This document shows, piece by piece, positions 53,473 to 64,000 of a DNA stretch of 64,000 nt (within the stretch, counting starts at the first letter, position 1; each line of letters begins with the position of its first letter). The DNA comes from Chromera velia. Lineage: Eukaryota; Sar; Chromeraceae. The stretch is taken from positions 43,881 through 107,880 of the forward strand of contig JAHBMJ010001450.1 of the NCBI GenBank assembly GCA_018398765.1, written 5' to 3'. The notes beneath the pieces were generated by a model that was not told the origin of the DNA, did no database searches, and was given only the letters and a program-made list of their open reading frames with translations. Position numbers and translations under genes: made by a program.

Positions 53473-55971
53473 CTCTCGATGATCTTTTAATCACTCTGTG
53501 AAGAGGGGGGGGGGGAGGAGGGAGAGCGGGAAGGAGCCATTTGAGGAATAGACAGATGGAAAGGAAAGACACTGCCATTCCAAGTGCGCGTCTTTGCTGC
53601 GCTCTGTCTCCAGGTGGACGCTTAGTTCTTCTGATTGATTTCACTCTCCCGTTCTGTCCTGGGAAGTAGTGCAGATGTTCATTCGCACACAGAAGAGAAA
53701 TCGAAAAATGAAACGCGGTAAGGAGACGAAAATCAAGAAGCCAGAAGAGTCTGTCTGAGTCACGCCGCTACTCGTCTATCTGAGCAAAACGAAAAATCAT
53801 GCACTTGTGCACACATGTGTGAAAGAGCGAATGAGAAAAAAAGTGGGATGAACGAATGATGGGTGAACGTGTAAATGTGAAATTGTATGGACAAGACAAA
53901 GGAACCTACAATTAAGTGAATGCAGGGCCGAAAACTACATGAACTTTGCCTGCCGTCTCCACTCCTCTCCCTCTGTGCTGCCCCCCTCCCGAGGGGAAGG
54001 CTTCAGAGTGCACTCATTGTTGCATTGCGAAACGGTCAGTCAGCCAGAGAACACAGGGGAAGGGAAGCAAGAGAAGAGACTGATGAAGCAGATTGTTTTC
54101 TTTCTTTTCAGCTGTAGTGTATGGACGTGCGTGGAATGGGCTTCATGGGCCCTCATCCACGTCTAAACACCTGTTTTTGCCAGCCCATGAAAAGCTCAGG
54201 CCTGTCGGCAGGAGGATGCAGGAGTGCGGGAGTGCGGGAGGCAAAAGTGCCTTTTTCCTTCTGTCTATCTCTCTGTAAAATGCAGGTGAAATCCGATTGT
54301 ACCACGAAAAGACGGTCCTGCACACACTGAAGCTTGGCAGCGATTCTGTGGCCGGAATGACCTTCGGCAGTTATGGCAGAGAGGAACACTGCCTCGCTCT
54401 CTCTTTGAGAAGTGGTGCGCTCATGGTCAGTCTGTCCGTCCAAAGGGTAGTCTGGGAGTAAGTCCCTGCTACATTCCATTCTCTCCTATTTGCTGTTCGC
54501 TTTAGTCGATATGCGGAGAGGAAATCTCTTCGGCTCTGCGTCTGCTCCTCTAAGCACCCTCTTTCTTCCTTCTGTCTTGCAGATTAAAATTCTAAAACGA
54601 CGGGCTGCCGCCGACCTTCTCGGCTTTTGCAGCAGGACTTCTGACGGCACTTCCTCCTCCTCCCCCCGACTCCAACACCATCAGCAGCAGTCTCCAAGGA
54701 GACAGACCGAACCTCCGGGACAGTCCGTTCCCTTGCCGGTGCCCAAACGGACCAAGTTGTTTGTAGAACTCGCAGATGCGGAGAAGCAAAACGCACCGGA
54801 GGTTCACAGAAGAACCCAAACAGGTCTGATGCGTCTGCGTGTACTCGTAGCAAGGAGTTATGTGTCTGCATTGAAGAGAGAGCCGGGAAGATTTGCGGGT
54901 CTGTTTGGAAGTGCGGTTCTACGGGGGGAGGATGGCGCCGTGTTGGGAGGACAGGGGGGAGACGAGGAAGGAGACGGCAGAGACGTGGAGGAACAGAGAC
55001 CGAGGAGGACGCCGCCTCCGGTGTTGATAGAAGGAAGAGAAGCGTCTCAGTATCTTGTCAGGGGTGTGGATGAAAGTGGGGAGGTGACAGGGGTGGATTC
55101 TCCATCCCCGCCTGCCACTGGGCGAGTGCAGGAGGAAGAAGGAGGGAGAACATCTGGGAGAATTGGAAAACGGAGTGGAAGTGATTCTCTTCAGATGAGT
55201 GCGGATGTTTTTGGTGAATTCGGACCTTCCTTTCGAGTCGCCGTGAGGGTTTCAAATTTGGGTCCAAAGATCGAGACTGGTCATCTGATACGCCTGTGCG
55301 GTCCCCCTGGCCTCTTTCGTGTCCTTCCTCTGTCAGAGACAGCAGGGAGGAGACGGGTAGGGGAGGGGAGCTCTGGGGCAGTCGTGAAGTGCCCCCCTCT
55401 TTTTCCGGGAAAGGTTCGTCTCTCCGTGTCTTCTCATCTGCCCTTCTTTTATCTTTTTTGTTGAAAAAATAAAAGGTGACCCTCTTGTTCCACGAAAGCC
55501 ATGTTGCTTTTGTATGTCTTCGTGTGATCAACGTGGAAGAAACCGTGACTTCACGCGTTGACAGACCAAGACTTTGATTCCTGTGTGGTTGGTTCCCCGA
55601 ATTGCAGACAGACAGATTGACGTCGGGGGTGAGGAAGAGTGTGGGAAAGAAAAGACAGATACCCTCTTTGCGCCTTCTCTTGTAGATTTTCCTGTTTTGG
55701 CTCCTCGGTGTGTTTCAGAAGATCTCTCCATAATGTCCCTTCCTCCCACCTTCCCTCTCTGCAGAGCGTGACTGTAAACTTGCTGCTTTCTATCACGACC
55801 GCAACGGGGAGGCCCGAGGAGGTTTTCGTTCATTTGATCAGGGACCCTCTTCGCAGTTCTCTTTCTCTCCCTCTTTCGAAGAAGGCGGCACTGTCGAATG
55901 TGGCCCAGTTGCTTGTTGCACCTTTGACACTGCCGCCAGTGGAGGAACATCAAATCGAAAACCTAAACTAA
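50297..55971 (+). CDS. BBS1: BBSome subunit BBS1, about twelve exons
   Basis: BBS1 is the beta-propeller subunit of the BBSome, the coat that ARL6 recruits to move membrane proteins in and out of cilia. Exons: 50297-50372, 50580-50690 (this end is the least certain), 51085-51165, 51581-51809, 52323-52599, 52809-52922, 53323-53433, 53926-54034, 54286-54425, 54583-55413, 55476-55544 and 55765-55971; phases agree throughout, giving about 784 residues. Motifs follow the family order: WLHDWHDPVA, LTMSDLHGDGNQRLVMVD, PTLAVASGGVVFIYRHLRP, LGSLVLGTETAKLVVL, FLCIVGTYEGEWRICVACRD, NTLHVGSADSKLHGFHLK, GEIRLYHEKTVLHTL, MTFGSYGREEHCLAL, IKILKR and FGPSFRVAVRVSNLG. It is longer than animal BBS1 (about 590 residues), mainly through acidic, low-complexity loops after TQTGLMRLRVL. 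A 257-base gap lies in the intron after exon 4; the flanking phases still match. The last two exons are the weakest. Confidence 0.9.
51816..52072. other. Assembly gap of 257 Ns inside a BBS1 intron
   Basis: Run of Ns followed directly by a poly-G tract, between a gtgagg donor and the next BBS1 exon. Because the AG phase before it and the A after it complete an Arg codon, no coding sequence need be missing. Confidence 0.95.
52980..53011 (+). repeat. GT microsatellite in a BBS1 intron
   Basis: About 15 GT units between BBS1 exons 6 and 7. A second tract, (TC)n, follows exon 7 at 53434-53478. Confidence 0.9.
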
Positions 55972-56521
55972 CAGGGTATCATGCAGTCATTCTCTATTAT
56001 GATTCATGGTCAAATTGCATTTCAATCTGAAACGCACACACGAAGAAACACATAAAATCTCTCCTCCGTACGGCTATCATGTACTTTTCTGAAGTGTTTT
56101 ACATCATTCTACACATTCTTATAAATCACTACGATTTATTAGATAAATCATTTTTTTTAATTGGAGAAAAAACAGTTGTTTTAATTCGTTAATTGCTTTT
56201 TATGATTAAATCAAACTAAATGGAAGTGATTAAAACTGGTGAGCCATTTTTTTTTGTTTGGGCCAACCGAGCTATCATATCAACCGAGCCTAACCTAGAA
56301 CCTAAGCTATGTCATTCAAATCCAATTTTATACAATGTATACTATATTATTGCACTGCAATATGTTTCTTCATAAAACATATTCACTTGATTGCCGTTAT
56401 GCAACATTTAGAGATCTTTGAAAACACGTACAAACTAGTGTATAAATATATTTTATCACTGTAGTACAAAAATGATGAGCTTTATAAAAAATGATTGTAC
56501 TAAAAGAAAATTTACATTGTC
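55972..56521. other. AT-rich spacer between convergent BBS1 and JMJD4
   Basis: About 550 bases of AT-rich DNA with poly-T runs, separating the two 3' ends. It probably holds both polyadenylation signals (several aataaa-like and ataaat words). No gene is visible. Confidence 0.5.
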
Positions 56522-59051
56522 CTAGACATTGTCACTTACAGTCCGTTCCTTTATACTTCCAGGTGGCCATAATGTGGAATGGTCCACAAGCTGTAACCAT
56601 CCTGTTCTTAAAAGATTTTGACAAAGTTCTCCTACCAGACCTCCTTTTCCCTTCATCGACAAACCGACGCAGTCCAACTCCTTTGAGTCCAAGTTTTCAC
56701 AAGACTGCGAGAATTTAGTTTCTTCCCAAAACCTCCTCCACATGAATCCCTTCGAGCCTTTGCCTGTCGTGACATCATCACACAGTGTAACTCTGTCCAA
56801 AGACAAATCCCCCTGGACTCCATGCCCCTCTCTGTCTTGCAAATCTACAGGCTCGACAGAGCACAGGTCTCGTGCGAGGGGAATCACAAGATCACGGCAA
56901 AGCGCACACTTCAGAGTGCAAAGCAGCGCCCCTGTAGTCCAAACAACACCCCAACCAATATCTTCCAAAAGGTGCAGGGCATCCCTGACTCCGTCACCTT
57001 GGTCCCCCCCCGTCTCTGTGTCTTTCCCCTGTAAGCTTTCCCCTTCTTCTGCACCCACTTCGTCCTTCAGATCCTCATACAGCTCCGACCCAAAATGAAC
57101 AAGCAACAGTCTGATTCGATCTATCGACACAAGGTCAAACGCAGCTGCCCAGGCGCGCTCCGAAGACTTCAACTGAGTGGACTGAGAGTCCGACTTCCCA
57201 TTTGCAGATATACCACCAGAATTGGCCTTGACAGACGCCGCCCAGCACGGAGAGAGACCGAATGAGGAGGACGGACCGACGCCTTTCATTTCTTCATGCA
57301 GGCGGGCACACGCCTTTAGGCACACCTGCCCTGTTCCTCTTCCAAGAGGCTCAGTCATCTCCCCAGAAATGCCAGATTCTTTTTCGATGCCACAGGTCTT
57401 CTCCTCCACAACACGCAACGCGCACCGGCAGAGAGCCTGCGTGTAGGAGGGAGGAAGGTTTCGCCGTCACGTACGCAATATTCTGCCACACACAAATTTG
57501 GACAGGCACTTGAACGCAAAACCAAAAGCAGCAGAAGCAGTTTGGCGAATGAAAGAAGCACATGCAAACCCTGTGCTTTTTGTCAGGCTGATTCACACAT
57601 AGCCAAATCAACAGAACGACGCAAACGCACACACGTCTGAGTCGCGCTTCTCTCTCGCCCACCTCCACGTCCACTCCCTCATTTGCCCGGAGGATTCTCT
57701 CTACGGCCATTCTCATCTCCCATCGGGTACCCCCAAAGGCCTCCGAGGAGCCTCCCAGAAGCTCCCGCACTCGCTGCCTGTCTGCATCCACTACGCCACA
57801 AACTGCACACACATATACACACACACACACATACACACACAGAGAGAGAGAGGGAGGCAAGACAGACAAAAAGACAGAGAGACAGACGAATAGATGTACA
57901 TGTGTATGTATGTACGCACGTGTATCCACAGAGTCGGTTTCTGTGTGTGCAACTTCCCAAGATCCGCTGGACCTACTGACCAATCAAACTTTCAAGTGAT
58001 CAACGCAACAACCAAGTCATCGACCAACCAGCAAGCCGATCAAATTCGACCAACGAGTCCGCCGACGATTGTCCCTACCAACCAGCCAGAAAGCCAAGAG
58101 CAGATGACATCAACAGAAGAATTCGGAGAGCAGCTTTAGTGGCAGACGTTTTTCTCTCTCTCATGCTCGCCCGTTTTCTCTCTTGTGCTTTTTTGGGGGG
58201 TCGGTGCAAGAATGATGAGCAAGTGAGGGAGCGAGTGAGGGAGCGAGTGAGGGAGCGAGTGAGGGAGCGAGTGAGCGAGTAAGTTGGGTCGGGATCGCGG
58301 AGCCCCCACTGGCCGACTACAGCAAGGACCCACACCACAAATGTGTACACTCAGCGAACCTGTGAGAAAGTTGCTCCCATTGCCCCAGTTGTGATTCACA
58401 GAAATGCAGTCAGAAAGGTTCTCAACCTGCTCAGAGGGATACAAGCGAAGCAGCAAAACGATCCGACAAAAAGCAGAACGCGCCTCGGCAGAACAAGACA
58501 GACTGATCGTAAAGGATGGGGCCACAAGCCGAAAAGGACAAACAAAGACCGAAATGGAAACGCTTGGGCAAAATGAATCAGTCAGCCTAAAAGTGCCTGA
58601 ACACATAACTCTGACCATCAGTCCATGCAAACAGGCAGCCATCTCCTGCCGACTTCCAAACTGCCTGCCTGCCTGACTGACTGACTTGATGAATCCACCG
58701 ACTCGGCACAAAGACGGCATCCCCTGCGCCCTGAATGATCTGCAAAGAGCACGCATAACCACCGGCACACACTTGTTGACGCACAACATGGTCGTTTGAT
58801 TCTTTCTCTTGTCAGACGATCAATCAACCCTGTTCTCCTTCTTCGCGCTCACATCTATCCACCCATCCATCCATCCATCCATTCATGCACCCGTCCACTC
58901 AATCTGTCGAGTCTCGATGTCACTGTCACTGTCCGTTTCTTCCATCCATCCATTCGTGCACCCGTCCACTCAATCTACTGAGTCTCGATGTCACTGTCAC
59001 TGTCCGTTTCTCTCTTTCTCCCTTTCTCCCTTTCTCTCTCTCTCTCTCCCT

Positions 59052-59094
<43 letters not shown>

Positions 59095-59733
59095 TTTGTG
59101 TATGTGTGTGTTCGCGTATGCATGTGTATGTGTGTGTGTGTGTATATGTGTGTACATGTGTGTATGTGCATGTGTGAGCGAGAGAGCGAGAGAGCAAGAC
59201 AGACAGACAAGCAGACAGACACACAGACAGACAGACAGACAGACTATATACTTTCTTTCCCTCCTCTTCTTCGTGAACCAACAGACAAAAAGAAAGAAAG
59301 AAAGAACAAAGACAAAAGAACAGAACCAACAATCAAACAGCGTGGACAGGGCAGGCAGACAAACAGACTGTATGGTTTCTTTCCCTCGTTTCAGCAGACA
59401 GAAAGAAAGAAAGAAAGCAGCAAAGGCCAAAGAAATTCACGACAACTCAGACAAAGTGGGCAGGGGGCCCGAAAGGTGAGAGTTAAGCGCCCCTTGCCTC
59501 TCCACCTCCCGACAGCCTTTCCCTTGATCACTGGGTTCACACGTTAATCCTCTGCTGCTTGCACTCAAGACAAGAAAGAGAAGAAAAGAAGAACAGACAA
59601 GAAAAACCAACAAATAAAAAAAGAAACAAAACTGCACGTGGGGACCGGCACTGTCATGGTCTTTAGACAGGACAGACTATGTGTTTCTTCTTCCTCTTCT
59701 CCCTCCTTTTCTTCATGAACACAACAGACAAAG

Positions 59734-59764
<31 letters not shown>

Positions 59765-61480
59765 AGTATACACATACACACACACACACACACACACGCA
59801 CGTGCATGTACACATATCTATATCTATGTATATACATATGTGTGTGCGTAGAGAGAGAGAGAGAACCGTGTCCGGTATGTCTCTCTCCGAACAAACAAAG
59901 AAGGGAAAAGAGCAACATGCACCATTACATCTACCCCCCTGCTCTCAATGTCTCCGCTTCTCTCTGACCTCCAGGTGAGATGGCAGGTCCCCAGCAGTCA
60001 AATCCTCTTCTCTGATTGGCCGTGATGTGGCAAAAAGACGAAGGGGAGGGAGGACAAGAGACATACTGATTCCGTACGAATAGAGAAACATAGCAGGGAC
60101 GGAAGGGAAACATAAGGAACTCACAACCAGTCTAAAAGGAAATTTCAACAAAGTTTTGCGCCAGGATAGCAAGAAGGCCTCGCTCAAGGCCAACAGGAAT
60201 GCCGCACATGCAAAAAACCGTCACTAATTCCGTCAGGTTGTCTGTCCATCTCCCAAAAAGCTTCCGATCCCCCTGCCCCCTTCGCCCCCTCTCTTCGCCT
60301 CTTTTCTGCACCCACCGAAGAAATGTTCCTTCCTTCCCCCTAAGTCTCTCCGCATCTTCTGGGCGGAAGAAGATCCACCTCTTCTGCCCACAGAGGTTGG
60401 CCGACCTGCTCACGAGACATACACACGAATTGCTCCTCTTGCCGACTAGTCGTTTGAGACACAAAAGGAACATCACAACTGGGATTCAGACAGACACAGA
60501 GAGAACACAACATACCACGGACCAACAAGACTGGTCTGGTGCGCAGAGGTCTCCTCAAAGAGTACTGAAACATTGCGCGGAAGCGAAAGCGGGGTTGATG
60601 AAAGCCCAATAGTCGTGCGTTGTTTGTTGTCTGATTCTGACGGACCAGCTGAAAGACCCCAGCACGTCGATGTGGATAGGTGTGACGCTTCCCTGAGGGC
60701 CCATGTACACGAATCTGCTTGCAAGACAGCAGCCGAGAGAGGTCGAAAGGAAGAGACACGAAAGAACGTCTGATCACTTTCTTTCACTTCGTTTCTGTTC
60801 CCTTCCAAGATGGAAAAACTCGGGCAGGAAGGAGAAAAGTAAGCAACTGGGTCCATTGATCAGCAAGCAAGCGCTTGAGCAAGCATGTGAGACGGGAAGT
60901 AACAAGGCCACGGAGGAAAGGAATGGAGATCAGAAGGAACACACTCCGTTCCCTCCACTTGCCTGTAGTCGTCCCCTTCTCTGAGGCTCTGTCTGTTGAA
61001 CCAATCGTCCCGGAATGCCTCAGGAACTTCGTACGGACAATCCAAGAAACTTTTCTTGTCTCCCCCGTCGAATCTAGCCCCCTCGAGACGGCGCTCGTCA
61101 ATCCCACAATTCTTGACAAAGTGCCAATCCTTCAAATAAACACATTCACCCCATGCAGCCTGTTTGCCCTTCTCTATGCGGTCCTCCCAGTAAGCAAAGA
61201 AGTCGCCCAGCTTCCACGTGGAGCTCTCAAAGTTTCGATGGCAGAATACCACTGGCACTTCTTGGTCTTGCCGCAATTCCTTCTTCAAGAGAGGAAAGTT
61301 TACCCGTCTCCCGTCTCCGTCTCCTGTGACAGGTACCGTCCAGGCCTCGTAGACGGACCACTCTCGGCAGGCATTCTTCAAGACAAAGGGAACCCCGGGT
61401 ATCAGATGCTCTCGAACGGCAGACACGTACGGAATGTTCTCAAACACAGCCACCCTCTCGGGCATCCGTCGAGACGTCAT
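56522..61480 (-). CDS. JMJD4: JmjC-domain hydroxylase of the JMJD4 family, eight exons
   Basis: JMJD4 is a 2-oxoglutarate and Fe(II) oxygenase; the human enzyme hydroxylates a lysine of release factor eRF1. Exons on the minus strand: 61480-60963, 60714-60646, 60405-60316, 60011-59969, 58739-58686, 58426-58360, 57802-57663 and 57436-56522, all phases matching, 631 residues. Visible family blocks are FFAYWEDRIEKG with CVYLKDWHF, DDYRFVYMGPQGSVTPIHID, SFSWSANLCGQKRWIFF, GDAVFVPSRWIHQVENL and SDCISVNHNWGNGSN. The iron ligands fit: His and Asp of HID, distal His of NHNW. The C-terminal part retains the JMJD4 helix region (RMAVERILRANEGVDVE, AAFDLVSIDRIRLLLVHFG) and then continues for some 190 further residues with no known match. 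The first intron uses a GC-AG pair (AG|gcaagt). Other donors are gtccgt, gtgggt, gtcaga, gtcagt, gttcgc and gtgggc. The introns are full of microsatellites. Confidence 0.88.
57800..57868 (+). repeat. CA/GA microsatellite in a JMJD4 intron
   Basis: (CA)n then (GA)n directly next to the acceptor of JMJD4 exon 7; on the minus strand the repeat forms the pyrimidine/GT tract before the splice site. Confidence 0.9.
58222..58283 (+). repeat. 12-base minisatellite in a JMJD4 intron
   Basis: About five tandem copies of gtgagggagcga, the last slightly degenerate. Confidence 0.9.
58886..59012 (+). repeat. Tandem duplication of about 72 bases
   Basis: The stretch from ccgtccactcaatct through gtcactgtcactgtccgt occurs twice (starting about 58890 and 58962), separated by CATC units. 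It lies in the large JMJD4 intron. Confidence 0.85.
59030..59770 (+). repeat. Microsatellite cluster and dispersed CAGA/GAAA repeat family
   Basis: (TC)n and (TG)n tracts at 59030-59170, then CAGA blocks and three copies of a longer spacer unit (gacagactat, pyrimidines, ttcttc, then acagacaaa and GAAAG repeats) at about 59235, 59365 and 59668. The same unit is found at 22600-22860. Confidence 0.75.
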
Positions 61481-62425
61481 CCATGCCTCCTGTCCGAGGA
61501 GACGCTAGTCCTCGAGCTCGGTCTGCATTGCATGAGCGGATATGAATTCAAGTCAAACGAATTCTTCTCTGCGTAGTTTCCCGGTATTGACACACGTCTT
61601 TCCCGTGCATCATTTTGCAGACAGGAACTCAAGTCTGATTGACACATGCAAGATCGAAGTCAGACGACACATGTCAGACATTGTCAGACGTACGTACGTA
61701 CGTACTGAGGATCGAGGTCGTCAAGTTAATGCTAAAAAACCTGAAAAATGGGGCCTCTTCCTCTCGATCATGCAGCTGCCCTCCGTGGCAATTTGACCCC
61801 ACCGCGACCCCGAAACGAATTGAAATTAAGAAAAAGTGCCCTCTGTATGTTCTCAATACAGATAAATTTTCTTTTTTTTGCTGTATGTTCTCAATACAGA
61901 TAAATTTTCTTTTTTTTACTTTTTGGGCCAGCTTAAGCGGGTTGCCGGAGCACACACTTTGGGTGTGAGTGCCTTGAAAATATTTGACGAAGGAATTAAT
62001 TGCCCCGCAGCACAGCCGCCGTCTCCTTCGAGATTGCAGTGGCAGCTTGAATGAAAGTTCGGCTATGTCCGCTTTCGATCTGTTCGAAGAATTTCAGCAG
62101 TCAATATGCAGTCAATGTCTTCCTCTCGATCGTTTGGCAAGGTTTCCTTCAAGCCTTCTGACACCCGATTCGATCAACACTTGCTTTTTCAAAGCTGTGA
62201 GTGAATTAATTGGCTGCAGACTTACCCTGTGTCCGAGCTGTCTTCACCTGAAGACGTATAGGACCAGAAGGCTTTGTGAGCCTGTACAAGACCTCCGCGT
62301 TTTTCTTTGCTCGACGCTCGCTTCCTGTTCTAAGCGGTGAACTCTTGATCGTTTTCTTCCGCTCCACTGGGAACAGTAGCGAGGCTTGATCTTGAGAAGA
62401 AGAACAACTATTTGTTGCTCTAAGA
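61481..62425. promoter_or_regulatory. Divergent spacer between JMJD4 and the bromodomain gene, with a duplicated dyad
   Basis: This 945-base spacer separates two divergent ATGs. At 61843-61917 a unit of 38 bases is present twice in tandem; each copy holds a dyad ctgtat-gttctca-atacag (6-base arms, 7-base loop) followed by a run of T. A gtacgtacgtacgtac stretch lies at about 61689. A short open frame (about 62064-62096, SAFDLFEEFQQ) could be a missed exon, but nothing supports it. A regulatory role is inferred from position. Confidence 0.4.
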
Positions 62426-63963
62426 ATGGACACCCCCACCATTGCGCGATGTGAGGCTGTCTTGGCCGCTTTGCAGAAAAAAGCGTTTGCAGAGCCTTTC
62501 CTTCAGCCTGTCGACTGGAAGGGCCTTGGCATTCCTGATTATCCCCAAGTCGTGAAGGAACCAATGGACCTCTCTACAGTGCAAGTGGGTAGGGCGTCCG
62601 TGTTGCATTGTTGTTTCTTCGTCTCTCTCTTTTCTTTCAGGTTTGACAATGTTTTCCTTCGTTTCTGCCGCCAGATTTCGGTGTCTGTCACACTATAGTC
62701 TCCTACACTCATTTTCTTGCTCGAGCGTCAACCCTTGGCTCAATTTTCTGCCTCCCTCATGTCGGACTGAAGAGTCGAGCAGTCTCTTCGTCAGACTGCT
62801 TGTCCGGGCTTCTCCCTCTATTGAGTGACTCAGTCTCCTCCTCGCTTTCCTTTGTGTTCTTTTTCAGGCGAAACTTCACGGGAAAAAAATGGTGGGAGGA
62901 CGAAGACACAACCAGTACCAGCACGTGGACGAATTCTGGGCAGACCTTGAGCTGATCTGGTCCAACTGCGTTCTGTACAACCAACAAGCATCGGTCTGTC
63001 TGTCTGTCGAGACTGTCTGTCCGCTGATCCCCCTCTACTCTTCTTCATGCCCAGCTTGATTCAACTTTGTCGATCCAGCCGCCCGAAATTCCAAAACTGA
63101 CGGCACTGATGACGGTGCACTCTGATCGTGTCACTCGGCAAGGAAGGCTCCGTTGACCTGTTTGCTCTCCCTGTCCGGCAGCGCACATCTTCTTCTCTTT
63201 TGTTCTCTTTTCTTTTCTTTTCCTTTCTTTTCTTCTCTTCTGCTCTTGATGCGATGCAGCCTGTCCACCAAGACGCCATCAAGATGCGCGGACTTACCCG
63301 TCAGATGAAGCAGAAATTCGACAGAGGAGACACATTCGGGGGTCAGTCGATCAGCCTGTGTTGTGAGTCTGCGAGGAGGGCTGACGGGATGCGATACGTG
63401 AGTCACGCCGTGGGTATTTGTATCGATCGGCCCATCAATGTTCCGATCCTCCAAAGGGTCACAGAGATGGGGGCAGTAAACCGAAGACCTGATATTAGAC
63501 TGCAGCCGAGAGTAGAGAAATGAGCTCGGCATGTATGTGTTTTCATCTCACTCTCCCTCGCTCCCTCTTTCTGTGCTTGTTTGTGCGTGTGTGTCCTTCT
63601 CTGTGCAGTAGTGGGAGTAGCGGAGGTCGGATCTCCTGGTCTCGGGAAGAAGCGGAAGAGAAAAGCGGGAGGGTGAGTCAGTCAGTCGGTCGGCAGCCAG
63701 TTTGTGAGGGAGAAGGAAAAGGGACAATCTCATTTCTCGTTTGACTTCTATTTGAGACGATTGTCTTTTCTTCAGCCTAAACAAACAGCAATTATCCGAT
63801 GTGAGGCTCGGAAGGATTTGTTTTCTCTTCAATCAAGAAGCGCTATGGGCCCTTGTCTCTTTGCATGTTTCCTTTCACTCATACATGTCTGCTTTTTTGT
63901 CCTTCCCCCCTCCTGCAGTGGATTCGAAGACGGGGACGAGGGAGATGAGGGAGCATCTGCCGC
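62426..63963 (+). CDS. Bromodomain protein, 5' part, runs off the right edge
   Basis: ATG at 62426. Exons 62426-62584, 62868-62993, 63260-63341, 63609-63672 and 63919-63963 join in phase, and the last ends at a gtgagt donor, so the gene continues past the window. Residues about 1-95 form a bromodomain: [11 protein letters not shown] and [16 protein letters not shown] are the ZA-loop part, and [20 protein letters not shown] is helix B/C with the Asn (YN) that binds acetyl-lysine. The next exon is a charged linker ([13 protein letters not shown]), then a KKRKRK nuclear-localisation-like cluster and an acidic run (EDGDEGDEG). This arrangement suggests a nuclear chromatin reader; what follows is not seen. 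An unusual insertion ([15 protein letters not shown]) sits where BET-type domains have a shorter loop. Confidence 0.85.
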
Positions 63964-64000
63964 GTGAGTTCTTTTTGTGATCAGGGGGTTTGGGGGGGGG

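Noticed and set aside
54093-54278. An extra BBS1 exon (VVYGRAWNG) after exon 8
   Set aside because: Joining exon 8 directly to 54286 restores the family sequence GEIRLYHEK in phase; the extra piece would break it.
60875-61576. 233-codon frame on the plus strand
   Set aside because: It is the antisense shadow of JMJD4 exon 1, whose motifs and splice phases are convincing.

Overview
This window comes from the nuclear genome of an intron-rich, ciliated, photosynthetic protist. The best guess is a chromerid-type alga such as Chromera velia. That is an inference from three things: short exons split by spliceosomal introns, a cilium gene (BBS1), and two proteins whose N-termini look like the signal-plus-transit leaders of complex red plastids. 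One of these is a 4-hydroxyphenylpyruvate dioxygenase with a Ser-Ala-Phe motif at the predicted cleavage site. Unique sequence is of moderate GC and is broken by microsatellites, AT-rich islands, one run of 257 Ns and one ambiguous base.

Layout. 0-7 kb: the 3' end of an unrecognised gene (+), a mitochondrial-type ribosomal protein bL27 (-), and a Ser-rich unknown (+). About 6.8-18.7 kb: a long stretch in which I can support no gene. 18.8-23.8 kb: two unrecognised genes on the minus strand. 24.5-26.9 kb: plastid-type HPPD (+). 28.3-34.4 kb: a Ty1/copia-type LTR retrotransposon on the minus strand, broken, inside an AT-rich island. 37.0-40.2 kb: one gene (-) that joins a YqiA-like alpha/beta hydrolase to a CYTH (thiamine-triphosphatase-like) domain. 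42.1-42.8 kb: a secreted or plastid-targeted orphan (-). 43.4-49.86 kb: a non-coding mosaic of direct and inverted repeat blocks joined at a recurring CA-rich core. 50.3-56.0 kb: BBS1 (+). 56.5-61.5 kb: JMJD4 (-), convergent with BBS1. 62.4 kb to the right edge: a bromodomain protein (+), divergent from JMJD4.

The recognised genes do not form a pathway. They are a normal eukaryotic mix: plastid prenylquinone and tocopherol precursor synthesis (HPPD), mitochondrial translation (bL27m), ciliary trafficking (BBS1), protein hydroxylation linked to translation termination (JMJD4) and chromatin reading (bromodomain). Exon boundaries were placed by joining open frames at GT-AG (once GC-AG) sites so that phases match and the family's motifs become continuous.

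The strongest unusual signals are three. The first is the 43.4-49.86 kb mosaic, in which repeat copies end exactly inside the same CACACACAGA core. The second is the hydrolase-CYTH fusion, whose catalytic ExExK motif is split by an intron. The third is a splice-donor habit in which position +3 is usually C or G and almost never A.
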